Assembly (NCBI RefSeq): GCF_900129575.1
Contig: NZ_FQWE01000010.1
Span: forward strand, 62,001-126,000
Source of the DNA: Flavobacterium segetis
Lineage (GTDB): Bacteria > Bacteroidota > Bacteroidia > Flavobacteriales > Flavobacteriaceae
DNA length: 64,000 bases
Reading direction: 5' to 3'
In this document: positions 10,301 through 18,841 of the stretch, piece after piece
Position numbering within the stretch: position 1 is the first letter of the stretch
Layout of the letters: each line of letters begins with the position of its first letter
Made by a program: the position numbers and the translations under genes
Notes under the pieces: model-generated
What the model was told of the DNA's origin: nothing
The model's input: only the letters and a program-made list of their open reading frames with translations
Databases searched by the model: none

Positions 10301-11756
10301 AATTATATCAACAGCAGTTTTAATTTTCACTCTTTTTACCTCTTGCTCTAAAGATGATTATAATTTAGGATCAGAGGCGGTTTCTCCATTTGTGCGATTT
10401 AATATGTTAGTGAGCAGCAATAATACTCCTTTGATTTATCCTGCTGTCAATGCGGCTCTGGTTCCAGTAAGTAGTTTTAAAAACAATTCTGTGAAGTCAT
10501 TAAAAATTCCGGTTACTTTGACATCTTCAACCTTACAAAAGCCTGTTGCTATCAGTTATAGTATTTCTACTACCGGAGAAAGCGATACGTATAGCGTCAA
10601 ACCATTAAATCAAGTTTCATTTGTTGGGAATCAGCTTTCGGACACGATTGTTTTATCTTTCGATAAAAGATGGACTAGTAAGCAAAAAATTACAATCAAG
10701 TTAGAAGAAAGTTCAAATCCATTAATTAATATTGGAAACTTGAATTCTCAAGCAATAAATAATATTTTTGAAGTTAATCTTGATGATGTAAAAACGACGT
10801 ACACGTTTCCAATTAATAGAATTGAAATAAAAGGAGAAAAGGGTGAAGAAATAATGTTTAAAGTCAACTTTCCGAATGGATTTATTCCGTCAGAGATAAA
10901 TGAAAATACAATGTTTGAATTCCTAAATGGGTTTAATTATCGATTAACTCATGAGGATTATGGTACCAATAGAAATGACATTACGTACCGTTTAACTTTA
11001 TTAGAAAACATAACAAATAACGATGTCTTTTACCAGTCTACAATTACGCTGGCTAATACTGCAACTTATACTAATACAGGCAATAGTGTTCTACAAATTA
11101 TAAAACCAATCAAATCAATTCGAGATACAGCGGCTAATACAGCGGCTAATTTTTATGATTTATCAAACAATTTTTATTTAACTTATGGCGAGCATTGGTT
11201 TGAAAGGAGCGGCGCTTGTGCTTGGCAATCCTACACGGCTTTCACGTTTCCAGTTGTGGTATCAGCAAATTCAGAAAATGCAATTTTGTACAGTGATAAG
11301 GGAACTCCTAATACAGCAGATGATATTTATCATCATGCTTTCAAAATAGGGTTTAATGTTAGTTCAGGCTCATTAACGACAAATTCCTTTAATCTTAAAC
11401 GGTGGTTTAGTAATGAGAGTGCTTCAGCGATTAATTCGCCAGGTTTTAATATTATATCAGCACTCGAATTTTTTCCTGAAAATGGAAACAGTAAAAAGAG
11501 AGGGACAGTTTTAGTGATTCCTCAAAACATAACTATTGCAGGAACAAATGGAAAAAGTTATAGTATTAGTATTTCAGGATCAGGAACCTATTCAGAGATT
11601 AGTGCGGGTCTTTTTGAAATTTCATACGCATTAAATGCCACAAATACAGCTCTTTTTGGAGGAACAGTCACAGCCCAATACAGGTTGTATAATAGTAGAA
11701 TTTATCCAAAACCCGATCCAATAGTAGCAAGTTGTACCAAAGAAATTAGTTTATAA
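10287..11756 (+). CDS. unrecognised surface or periplasmic lipoprotein of a SusCD locus
   Basis: A 489-residue protein I cannot assign to a family. It has a lipoprotein signal peptide (MNPIKIISTAVLIFTLFTSC, lipobox FTSC, then SKDD). The rest looks all-beta: a first domain to about residue 165, a linker region, and a C-terminal domain from about 285 with WFERSGACAWQSYTAF and many Ser, Thr, Asn and Gly residues. After the lipidated Cys only three Cys remain (two around SGACAW and VASC near the end). The start overlaps the SusD gene by 14 bp and a cytochrome c peroxidase gene follows after 19 bp, so it belongs to the same transcript. It may be an extra ligand-binding component of the transporter or a partner of the peroxidase; both are inferences. 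Confidence 0.8.
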   Translation: MNPIKIISTAVLIFTLFTSCSKDDYNLGSEAVSPFVRFNMLVSSNNTPLIYPAVNAALVPVSSFKNNSVKSLKIPVTLTSSTLQKPVAISYSISTTGESDTYSVKPLNQVSFVGNQLSDTIVLSFDKRWTSKQKITIKLEESSNPLINIGNLNSQAINNIFEVNLDDVKTTYTFPINRIEIKGEKGEEIMFKVNFPNGFIPSEINENTMFEFLNGFNYRLTHEDYGTNRNDITYRLTLLENITNNDVFYQSTITLANTATYTNTGNSVLQIIKPIKSIRDTAANTAANFYDLSNNFYLTYGEHWFERSGACAWQSYTAFTFPVVVSANSENAILYSDKGTPNTADDIYHHAFKIGFNVSSGSLTTNSFNLKRWFSNESASAINSPGFNIISALEFFPENGNSKKRGTVLVIPQNITIAGTNGKSYSISISGSGTYSEISAGLFEISYALNATNTALFGGTVTAQYRLYNSRIYPKPDPIVASCTKEISL

Positions 11757-11775
11757 ATTAGTAATAATAGCAAAC

Positions 11776-12924
11776 ATGAAAATTAAACACATCATTTTAC
11801 CCGTTACTCTTTTGATTTGCTTATCTGCTTATAAGACGTGGAATCAAGATGAGTATATAGACATTCAGGAACTAAGACAATTATATTCCAGCGGAAATCA
11901 GGCATTATGGCCAAAACCGAATTTAGACGGCACAATTGATAAAGCAACTTTTAAAGATATAGGAGTACTCCCTGATATGGATTATCCCGAGCATAACAAA
12001 TATTCTAAGGAGAAAGCATTCTTGGGTAAAACTTTATTTTTTGATCCAAGACTATCAGTTAGTGGACAAATAGCATGTGCATCTTGTCATAATCCAGAAT
12101 TAGGTTGGACGGATAACTTAACGCGTTCTTTTGGGCACAATAGACAAAGCGGTAAACGAAATGCAATGACTATTATGAATACTGGTTATGCTACAAGCCT
12201 ATTTTGGGACGGGCGTGCAACAAGTTTAGAAGATCAAGCACAATTTCCAATTTCAGATCCTATAGAAATGAACGAGAAATTGACCATTGCTGTAGATAAA
12301 ATAATTGAGGTCAAAGGGTATGGAAAATTGTTTACAGAGGCTTTTGGAGATCAAAAAGTTACGCTTGAAAGGATTCAATATGCTATAGCAACTTTTGAAA
12401 GAACATTAAAAAGTCCGAAAAGTAAATTTGATCAATTTATAAGTGGAAAGGCAGATGCTTTGACGGATCAACAAGTGGCGGGTTTACATTTATTTAGAAC
12501 TAAAGCTCAATGTATTAATTGTCACAGTACACCTTACTTTAGTGATAATCAATTTCATAATGATGGGCAAACATTGTTTGGCACTAAGGACGAAGATTTT
12601 GGTCGTTACAATGTCACTATGGATATAAAAGATATTGGAAAATTTAGAACACCTACGTTACGTGAAGTTGCAAATACAAGACCATGGATGCACAATGGTC
12701 ATTTTCCAAGTTTAGTAGATGTAGTAGAATTCTATAATTTAGGTAATCCTGCACCAATTCAAACAAAATATTTAGGCGTTGGTCGAGATTCCTTAATTCC
12801 CAAAACTTCGCCATTATTAAAAAAATTAGATTTAAATAGAACGGAAATAAACGCATTAGTTGCTTTTATAGAAAGCTTGAGCACGCCAAACAGTCGTATA
12901 ATTACACCTAAAATGCCTGATTAA
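11776..12924 (+). CDS. di-heme cytochrome c peroxidase (CcpA/MauG superfamily)
   Basis: A 382-residue exported di-heme cytochrome. The N-terminus is a signal sequence (MKIKHIILPVTLLICLSAYK); a Cys at position 15 could be a poor lipobox. Heme sites are CASCH at 101-105 and CINCH at 246-250. A Trp at 111, just after the first heme motif, matches the inter-heme Trp position of the superfamily. Other conserved blocks are LGKTLFFDPRLS near 83-94, FWDGRATSLEDQA near 143-155 and RTPTLREVANTRPWMHNGHF at 291-310. Members either reduce hydrogen peroxide or oxidise a partner protein (MauG, MbnH). As the last gene of a SusCD operon it may modify or release a metal-containing ligand. No stem-loop terminator is evident downstream. 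Confidence 0.9.
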   Translation: MKIKHIILPVTLLICLSAYKTWNQDEYIDIQELRQLYSSGNQALWPKPNLDGTIDKATFKDIGVLPDMDYPEHNKYSKEKAFLGKTLFFDPRLSVSGQIACASCHNPELGWTDNLTRSFGHNRQSGKRNAMTIMNTGYATSLFWDGRATSLEDQAQFPISDPIEMNEKLTIAVDKIIEVKGYGKLFTEAFGDQKVTLERIQYAIATFERTLKSPKSKFDQFISGKADALTDQQVAGLHLFRTKAQCINCHSTPYFSDNQFHNDGQTLFGTKDEDFGRYNVTMDIKDIGKFRTPTLREVANTRPWMHNGHFPSLVDVVEFYNLGNPAPIQTKYLGVGRDSLIPKTSPLLKKLDLNRTEINALVAFIESLSTPNSRIITPKMPD

Positions 12925-13156
12925 ATATAGTAAAGGTAGTAGATTGTCGAAAGATGATAGAAGGGGCTAGTTGTATCTTTTTAAGTATTAGTTCAAGACC
13001 AATCTTGATATACTTATCTCGCTAATTTTTGGTTAATCAAAATAGATTATAAAATAGAATTAATGTAAATTACAACTTGTAGATCAAAATAATGTTTCAA
13101 TTTTGAAAAGGAGATAATTTAATTCACAATCTTTGACACTTAAAATAAATAGTATT

Positions 13157-13384
13157 ATGAGCACAACAAAACTAACAATCAATCGCAACGGATCTATAAA
13201 AATTGAAGGCGATATTGAAATAATAGATTGCGAAGGCAACACTTACGGGTTAGAAGGGAGAACAACTCTAGGGATTTGCCGTTGTGGATTATCAGTAAAC
13301 AAACCTTTTTGCGATGGTTCACATCGCAATGGTTTTGAGCACGATCCAGTTGCTTTCAGCTTACCACCTATGAAAACGAAGTAA
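13157..13384 (+). CDS. CDGSH-type iron-sulfur protein
   Basis: A 75-residue protein with one CDGSH zinc-finger-like domain that binds a [2Fe-2S] cluster through three Cys and one His: C41, C43 and C52 plus H56 in CRCG...FCDGSH. The ATG at 13157 is preferred; an in-frame TTG at 13133 would add eight unconserved residues. Bacterial members are cytosolic electron-transfer or redox-sensing proteins of poorly defined function. The gene is alone, 232 bp after the peroxidase gene, and ends at a strong terminator at 13408-13440. A link to the upstream redox locus is possible but unsupported beyond proximity. Confidence 0.85.
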   Translation: MSTTKLTINRNGSIKIEGDIEIIDCEGNTYGLEGRTTLGICRCGLSVNKPFCDGSHRNGFEHDPVAFSLPPMKTK

Positions 13385-13407
13385 ATCTCATTTTTGTAAA
13401 AATTTTA

Positions 13408-13440
13408 AAAGCTAAATCTTGATTGATTTGGCTTTTTTTT
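13408..13440 (+). terminator. intrinsic terminator after CDGSH gene
   Basis: An 11-bp stem (AAAGCTAAATC at 13408-13418 with GATTTGGCTTT at 13425-13435, one G-T pair) is followed by a run of eight T from 13433. Confidence 0.8.
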
Positions 13441-13544
13441 AGACTGGTTTTAAGATATTAAAAATCTATTGGATTTTATTAAGGAGATTTAAGATAAAAA
13501 TGAAAGTTACATTTTACCAATACTATTTCAAAACGTCTTGTGCT

Positions 13545-14198
13545 ATGAAAAAAATAGTCATTTTAGGATTAGGAGCTCGAAGTACATTATTTTACCAAGA
13601 GGCATTACATCAATTGTACTTTGAAACAAAAGGGAAGTATGCAACCTTTCCTTTTATTGTAAAACAATTGGATTTTAATTTAATAAATCCATATTTACCA
13701 GATAATGCCGCCGTTATTTCTCCAATTTTAAAACGTGAATTAGAGGAATTTGATGCTCCAGAAGTGCATTTATTAGTGCCAAATATCACGATTCATCAAA
13801 TAATTGATACTCTTGATTTTCAATTACAAATTGTTCATCCGTATAAATTATTAATTAGTGAATTAGCGAATAAAAAAGGTAAAAAGGTAGTTTTTTTTGG
13901 AACGAAATACACCATTAACAGTTCCTATTTAGGCTCTTTCATTACTGAAAATTTAATAGAAAAAATAAACATTGAAGATGTATTATTCTTGGATGAAATG
14001 CGAAAAAAGATTTATATATACGCCGAAACAAGTCAAGATATAATTTTGTACAATAAGTTGCTTGAGAATTATTCAAGAAACGCTATAGTTGTTATAGCGT
14101 GTACGGAATTATCAATTATAAACAAGAGTTGCAACACAAATATTATTGACTTGGTAAAACTGCAATGTCACGAATGTTTACAAATACTGCTGGATTGA
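13545..14198 (+). CDS. aspartate/glutamate racemase-like protein lacking the first catalytic Cys
   Basis: A 217-residue protein resembling the Asp/Glu/hydantoin racemase superfamily, which has two Rossmann-like lobes with one catalytic Cys each. I chose the ATG at 13545 because MKKIVILGLGARSTLFYQEA matches the usual start; the ATG at 13500 adds 15 residues without features. The second active-site block is recognisable (VVIACTELSII near residues 184-194). Where the first block normally reads CNT, this protein has VPNIT near residue 84, so that Cys is missing. It is therefore unlikely to be a standard two-base racemase. There is no operon partner. Assignment rests on overall pattern and is moderate. 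Confidence 0.6.
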   Translation: MKKIVILGLGARSTLFYQEALHQLYFETKGKYATFPFIVKQLDFNLINPYLPDNAAVISPILKRELEEFDAPEVHLLVPNITIHQIIDTLDFQLQIVHPYKLLISELANKKGKKVVFFGTKYTINSSYLGSFITENLIEKINIEDVLFLDEMRKKIYIYAETSQDIILYNKLLENYSRNAIVVIACTELSIINKSCNTNIIDLVKLQCHECLQILLD

Positions 14199-14365
14199 AA
14201 GAAAAAAATATAAATTCCAGCGTAAATTTTTTTTATAAAAAAGTTGAAAATTTGATCATAAACTTGTGAGAATAATTTAGATAACCTCAATTATATTTAA
14301 ATACACTTCATCGTCCAAAATATAGGAACTAGAATCATTTACTACTTTAAAATTTAAAATTTGTT

Positions 14366-15442
14366 TTAAGATTTTTGAGTGAGTTTGAAAATGTTCACTC
14401 CGATAGCGTATCCAAAAACCTCCCCATTAGATTTCTTGCTAATTCTTATCTTATTGCAAGCTTTACCTAAATCTGTTTTTGTCCATGATTTACCGCCATT
14501 AGTGGTTTGATAACCGCTATTCATAGTTCCAATAAATCCAATTTTTTCGTCTATAAATCCAACTCCAAACGACCTAGCATTGTAATCATTACACAATACA
14601 TATTCTTTCCATTTCTTACCTCCATTTTCTGTTTTTATATAGTGTTGTTCAACAACTGTAGTATCTGGATTATAACTCTGGATGGTAGCATATCCTGTCT
14701 TTCGGGTGGGAAAAAATAATTTCCACGATATTTCAAAAGGTCTTTTAGATTCATATACTTTTTCCCAAGTTTCTCCTCCGTCAGTTGTATGCAGAATGCA
14801 GGCATAACTTTGATCAATATCTTCGCCCGTTGAAGCAGATGCAAAACCTTCCCTTTTATTGAACATTTTTATGTCATACAAGGCACTGCAGTATTTACTC
14901 ATGTCAATACTTTTAAAAGAATTTCCATCATCATGACTTACCATAAAATTAGCTGGACTTCCTACTCTACCTACAGCATAAATGTGATGTTTGTATCCTA
15001 TTTCTCCATGGTTTATAAACTCTTCTTTCACAATATCAATGGCACATAATCCTTTCACGTACTTTCCCTTATAATATACTGGAGCCCAATTTTTCCCACC
15101 ATCAATAGTTTTATATAAAGGTATACTATCGGTCACGTTTGGAAAATAATCAGTTCCCACCGTTCCAGCAAAACCTGTTAAATTATCCATAAAAGAGATA
15201 CACCTAAAAAATGTCCCTTTCTTTTCAAGTTGTATATTCCATGTTGATCCGCCATTCTCTGTGTTATAAATCTTTCCAAAACCATTTACATACCAGCCTG
15301 TATTCTCATCGATAAAAAAAATGTCGTCTTGTTTCCCTTTATAAGGTTCAGTATTTAGTTTTTTCCAAGAATATTGTTGTGCATAGGTTTTACTACAAAT
15401 ACTAAAATAAAGTAAAAAGAGTAATTTTAAAAAGTGTTTCAT
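14366..15442 (-). CDS. secreted Asp-box/Ycf48-like beta-propeller protein
   Basis: A 358-residue exported protein with a signal peptide (MKHFLKLLFLLYFSICSKTYA). It carries about six short repeats of Asp-box type, each near the end of a propeller blade: GGSTW, GGKNW, DDGNSF, GGETW, GGKKW and GGKSW. Each is preceded by an aromatic-rich strand such as TGWYVN, TGFAG or GFASAS. The fold is that of sialidase BNR-repeat and Ycf48-like proteins. No sialidase catalytic residues are recognisable, so an enzymatic role should not be assumed. There is no C-terminal sorting domain. The ligand is unknown and the neighbours give no clue. Confidence 0.75.
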   Translation of the reverse strand: MKHFLKLLFLLYFSICSKTYAQQYSWKKLNTEPYKGKQDDIFFIDENTGWYVNGFGKIYNTENGGSTWNIQLEKKGTFFRCISFMDNLTGFAGTVGTDYFPNVTDSIPLYKTIDGGKNWAPVYYKGKYVKGLCAIDIVKEEFINHGEIGYKHHIYAVGRVGSPANFMVSHDDGNSFKSIDMSKYCSALYDIKMFNKREGFASASTGEDIDQSYACILHTTDGGETWEKVYESKRPFEISWKLFFPTRKTGYATIQSYNPDTTVVEQHYIKTENGGKKWKEYVLCNDYNARSFGVGFIDEKIGFIGTMNSGYQTTNGGKSWTKTDLGKACNKIRISKKSNGEVFGYAIGVNIFKLTQKS

Positions 15443-15838
15443 AATGTTCTAATATTATATAGTTTGGACCTCGATCATTTTATTTTTAAATCTTTTAATT
15501 TTTAATACGTGTCATCATGTAGTAAATATTGTTGATTTGTAATTTAATAATTCTTACATGAATGTAAAGATTCTTTTTGCCGCATGTCTCAATTGTAAGA
15601 AGCGTAATTGACTTTTGATTTCAAACAATTGTGACGAAGATAATTTAAGAAAACTAAATACTATGAATTTTCTTTTAGAGCGTAATGCTTTAAAAGATGA
15701 AAGATTTGATAGCATTTCTCTTATTAGCTTTTTATTATTTTTATCAATTCTGATGTAGTCAGTGTATTACTTTTTTTTGTAAATAATTTTGAAATTAGCT
15801 TAAGTATGATTTTAATAAATATTTTTTTGACTATGGTT
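15443..15838. other. gene-free region
   Basis: About 395 bp of AT-rich sequence between two leftward genes. No long frame, hairpin or repeat is evident. It should contain the promoter of the Asp-box protein gene near its left end. Confidence 0.4.
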
Positions 15839-16303
15839 TTAATATTTTATTTCTAAGTCCAATTGGCGTCCCTCATTGAATGCTTTTTTGTCTAATAATG
15901 AACCAATAGCAATTCCTATACCCATCCCAATAGGTAATCCTAAGCCTAAAAATGCTAGATTGCCTATGATTAAACCGTAAGTTACTCCAATTGGAATACC
16001 TATTCCGCTCATTCCAAAAAGCATCCAAATTGTCCTGTAATAACTTTGTGGAACAATCTTGTTTACTTTTTCAGCTTGTTTAATTATTAAGGTTTGTTTT
16101 TGCTTTATAAGTTTTGTCATCCGCGCAGCTGTAAATGTTGAATTATTTATCTCTTCAACACTTTCGTTAATTAAAATAATTAAACTTTGAGACAATTTCT
16201 TTTTCCTTAATTCATTTAAAAGCAGTTCGAATTGTGAATAAATTCTAATCAATTTAACATCGCTAGAGATGTTTTGAATTTTTTTTAATACTGCTAGTTC
16301 CAT
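15839..16303 (-). CDS. hypothetical membrane protein with glycine-rich C-terminal hairpin
   Basis: A 154-residue protein I do not recognise. Residues 1-90 are hydrophilic and helical with many Lys, Leu and Ile (possible coiled coil). Residues about 92-145 hold two hydrophobic glycine-rich segments (WMLFGMSGIGIPIGVTYGLI, then LAFLGLGLPIGMGIGIAIGS) with GxxxG spacing that suggests a tightly packed helical hairpin of glycine-zipper type. It ends with a short charged tail (LLDKKAFNEGRQLDLEIKY). The start at 16303 is the only reasonable ATG. No neighbour indicates a function. Confidence 0.6.
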   Translation of the reverse strand: MELAVLKKIQNISSDVKLIRIYSQFELLLNELRKKKLSQSLIILINESVEEINNSTFTAARMTKLIKQKQTLIIKQAEKVNKIVPQSYYRTIWMLFGMSGIGIPIGVTYGLIIGNLAFLGLGLPIGMGIGIAIGSLLDKKAFNEGRQLDLEIKY

Positions 16304-16506
16304 AAATATTATTTTAATGTTTAACGGTAATTTTGTCTGAACTGACCCAACACAATTTCGATAAAAGTTGCCAAAGTTTCGAAATCACGTTCGTTTTAGT
16401 TGGTTCATTACTTCGTTCATTCACCGTCGCTCAGATTTTGACTTTTTAAGTCCAATTAAGCATTGTATGTATGAAGCTCTTGCTGTTATTTATTCTATGT
16501 TTAGTT

Positions 16507-16725
16507 TTAATCTTTTATAATCTGAAAGCTCCAAAAACCATCTTTGATTTTGATTTGAATCTTTTTAAAGTATTTTAATTCGTCAAAAGAATAATTGTGA
16601 ATATTAATATCTCGTTTTACCACATCAATTACTGCAATTATATTTTTTGCGGAACTTCTGTAGACATTATGTCTTTTGATCTTTGTTGAATTTAAAAAAA
16701 TCTTTATTATTTTTGAAATTATCAT
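16507..16725 (-). CDS. possible small hypothetical protein
   Basis: A 72-residue open frame from ATG 16725. It is Lys/Ile-rich with a plausible mixed composition (RHNVYRSSAKNIIAVIDVV, then ELKYFKKIQIKIKDGFWSF) but no motif I know. It lies in a gene-poor stretch, where AT-rich DNA often gives chance frames, so it may not be real. Confidence 0.3.
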   Translation of the reverse strand: MIISKIIKIFLNSTKIKRHNVYRSSAKNIIAVIDVVKRDINIHNYSFDELKYFKKIQIKIKDGFWSFQIIKD

Positions 16726-17503
16726 TTGTCAAAAAAAAAGCTCGCGCATAAAATTGTACCATATAGAAAAGTTCTCACTTTGAGCAATTCGTACAAATTT
16801 AAATTCCTTACGTTTTTGTTATTATAAAAATATAAATTATTACTTGATATTAGAACACTTGGCAGGACAATTAAAAAAATTAAAAATTAATAATCGTGAA
16901 ATTAATGAACTGCCTTAACGACTAAAAAAAATATTACTAGACCGATCAAAACATTTATTTATATTTTTAGTATTTCATTTTTTTTCTGGGTTTCAAAGAA
17001 TTTTATTTGTGTATTCTACTCATTTTTTATCTTTTAGCGTGAAAATTAACTACAAAGTTATTCAGTTTAAAATCGTTAAAATTATGATGACGCCAAGTCT
17101 ATTTTGTAAATATAATTTATTTACGGTCCACGAAAAAAGAAGTCTAAAAGTTGATTGCAGCAGTAATTCAAAATTTATGAAGTCTACTAAACAATCCAAA
17201 AAGAGCCACTGTTACATGTAGTATGGGAGCAATACTTTTAAGTACTGTTTCAGTAGATTTAGGCAAACAAAATAAAAATTCTGTTTTAAAATTTATCTCC
17301 CATAATAAATTTTTTGAAATTGGCAACAATCTTCATGTAGACGCATATGGCTGTCAACTTTCACTCCAATATTTTATAAAAATCGCAAGTTTGAAGTCAT
17401 TTTAATTACAGATGTACATCTTAGTTTTTTTCTTCTAATTAGAAATGAAAGCCCCTAGTCTTACTGATATTTAATATAAATTTTATAAAATAGTAAACTA
17501 CTT
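16726..17503. other. gene-poor region
   Basis: About 780 bp between two leftward genes. Two abutting rightward frames of 60-70 codons (17009-17221 and 17223-17405) have no recognisable features, and I do not call them genes. No repeat ends or transposase remnants are visible. Confidence 0.35.
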
Positions 17504-18370
17504 TTAATCGGCCTTATTATGCAAACTGCTGATTATTGCCATTACATCCTGATCGCCTAATCCCTCTTTTTCTGCTCTTACATAACTGTCATATAATGGA
17601 TGAATCAAAGGAGAATCAAGTCCGGCCTCTTTAGCTAATCGTAAATCTTTAACCAAGTGTTTCAGCGCAAAAGCTGCAGGAAACGAGTTGTTTATTATTG
17701 AGGGGGTTTTAATGTTGGTTATTCCGTTACCGCAAGCGCCTTGATTGATAATGTTGAGCATGTCTTCTTTACTAACGCCATTTTTTTCAGCGAATAAAAC
17801 GGTTTCAGCTAATCCTTGTAAATTCAGACCTAATAAATAATTAATTGCTAGTTTAGCTGAACTTGCTATTCCGGGTTCACCAACATGAATCGCAATTTTA
17901 CCTAAGACGTCAAATAAAGGTTTTGCTAGTTCAAAATTTTCGTTTGAAGCTCCTACTAAAATAACTAAAGTTCCATCTTGAGCAGGTTTTACACTTCCTG
18001 AAACAGGAGCATCTATAAAGTTTACTTGATGTTGTTTGCAGATAGTGTGCAAGTACCTCGAAGTTTCGGGAGAAACAGTGCTCATATTGATGATCGTTTT
18101 GCCTTGATTATTTGCATTCAATAAGCCAACTGAACTTTCAAAAACTTCTTTTACTGCTGCGTCATTAGAAAGCATCGTAAAAACAACATCACAATTTTTT
18201 ATAAGTTCAGCTAAGTTACTAGCTGATTTTGTTCCAGCTGATAGTAAGGATTTTTCTTTTTCTCTAGTTCGATTGAAAACGGTTATCTCATAACCAGCAT
18301 TTAGTAAGTTTAATACCATTGGATTTCCCATGTTTCCAAGGCCGACCCATCCTAATTTTAATTGATTCAT
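17504..18370 (-). CDS. NAD(P)-dependent beta-hydroxyacid dehydrogenase (3-hydroxyisobutyrate dehydrogenase family)
   Basis: A 288-residue oxidoreductase. I chose the ATG at 18370 (MNQLKLGWVGLGNMGNPMV), which puts the dinucleotide-binding GLGNMG at residues 10-15; the ATG at 18412 adds 14 unrelated residues. Family blocks include the substrate-binding FIDAPVSGSVKPAQDGTL near 118-135 and the catalytic Lys in SSAKLAINYLLGLNLQGLAE near 170. Enzymes of this family act on 3-hydroxyisobutyrate, tartronate semialdehyde, glyoxylate or succinic semialdehyde, and the sequence does not decide which. It is a single gene divergent from the APC permease. Confidence 0.85.
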   Translation of the reverse strand: MNQLKLGWVGLGNMGNPMVLNLLNAGYEITVFNRTREKEKSLLSAGTKSASNLAELIKNCDVVFTMLSNDAAVKEVFESSVGLLNANNQGKTIINMSTVSPETSRYLHTICKQHQVNFIDAPVSGSVKPAQDGTLVILVGASNENFELAKPLFDVLGKIAIHVGEPGIASSAKLAINYLLGLNLQGLAETVLFAEKNGVSKEDMLNIINQGACGNGITNIKTPSIINNSFPAAFALKHLVKDLRLAKEAGLDSPLIHPLYDSYVRAEKEGLGDQDVMAIISSLHNKAD

Positions 18371-18662
18371 TATTGATAGTTTTAGATGTGATTCTATGTT
18401 GACTATATACACTGGAATCGGTTTTATTTTTTTTCTTCTAAAGTAGTACTAAAATAGTTTTTTTTAATTGTTAAACTTATTTTACGATAATTATTGTGTT
18501 AAGTTGAATTATTTAAGGTAGCTGTTGGACAAACTCAGGGTGACAAACTGAGAGACTTTGAGTAGATCTTCCACGTGATAAAAGAGAAAAAGTGAATTCA
18601 AATAGGTCTTAGTTTTTGTTTCTATTCATGAATAATTGATTTTTGATATACTATGCGGTTTT

Positions 18663-18768
18663 GCATGAGGGACGGAAGCGGCATCCTTTATTTTCTTTCC
18701 TAAAGAAAATAAAGATATAGCGTACTGCCCGACCTTGCTGTAACGATAGTGAAAGCGAGGACATGCCC
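18663..18768 (-). repeat. Flavobacterium-type intergenic repeat with variable hairpin, copy C
   Basis: Read on the minus strand, this element has a flank ending CGCTATATCTTT, a perfect 13-bp stem (plus-strand CTTTATTTTCTTT at 18686-18698 and AAAGAAAATAAAG at 18702-18714, 3-nt loop), then GGATGCCGCTTCCGTC. The outer flanks resemble those of the elements at 45095-45242 and 51317-51398, while the stem sequence is different. It lies in a 470-bp gene-free interval between the divergent dehydrogenase and permease genes. An open frame across it (minus strand 18626-18820) is not considered coding. Confidence 0.6.
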
Positions 18769-18841
18769 AAGAAATAATTATTCGATTTTTGATTTCTAAA
18801 AAAAGTATATCTTTAGCCAAACCAAAATGTAAATTTATTTT

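Noticed and set aside
17009..17405. Two short rightward open frames
   Set aside because: They lack motifs, abut each other at a stop codon and lie in AT-rich DNA where chance frames are common.
13385..17503. Possible genomic island after the peroxidase locus
   Set aside because: The stretch is gene-poor, but I found no integrase, attachment repeat, tRNA or sharp composition change to support an island.
18626..18820. A 64-codon leftward open frame
   Set aside because: It spans the intergenic repeat and its perfect hairpin, so the frame is more likely a by-product of the element.
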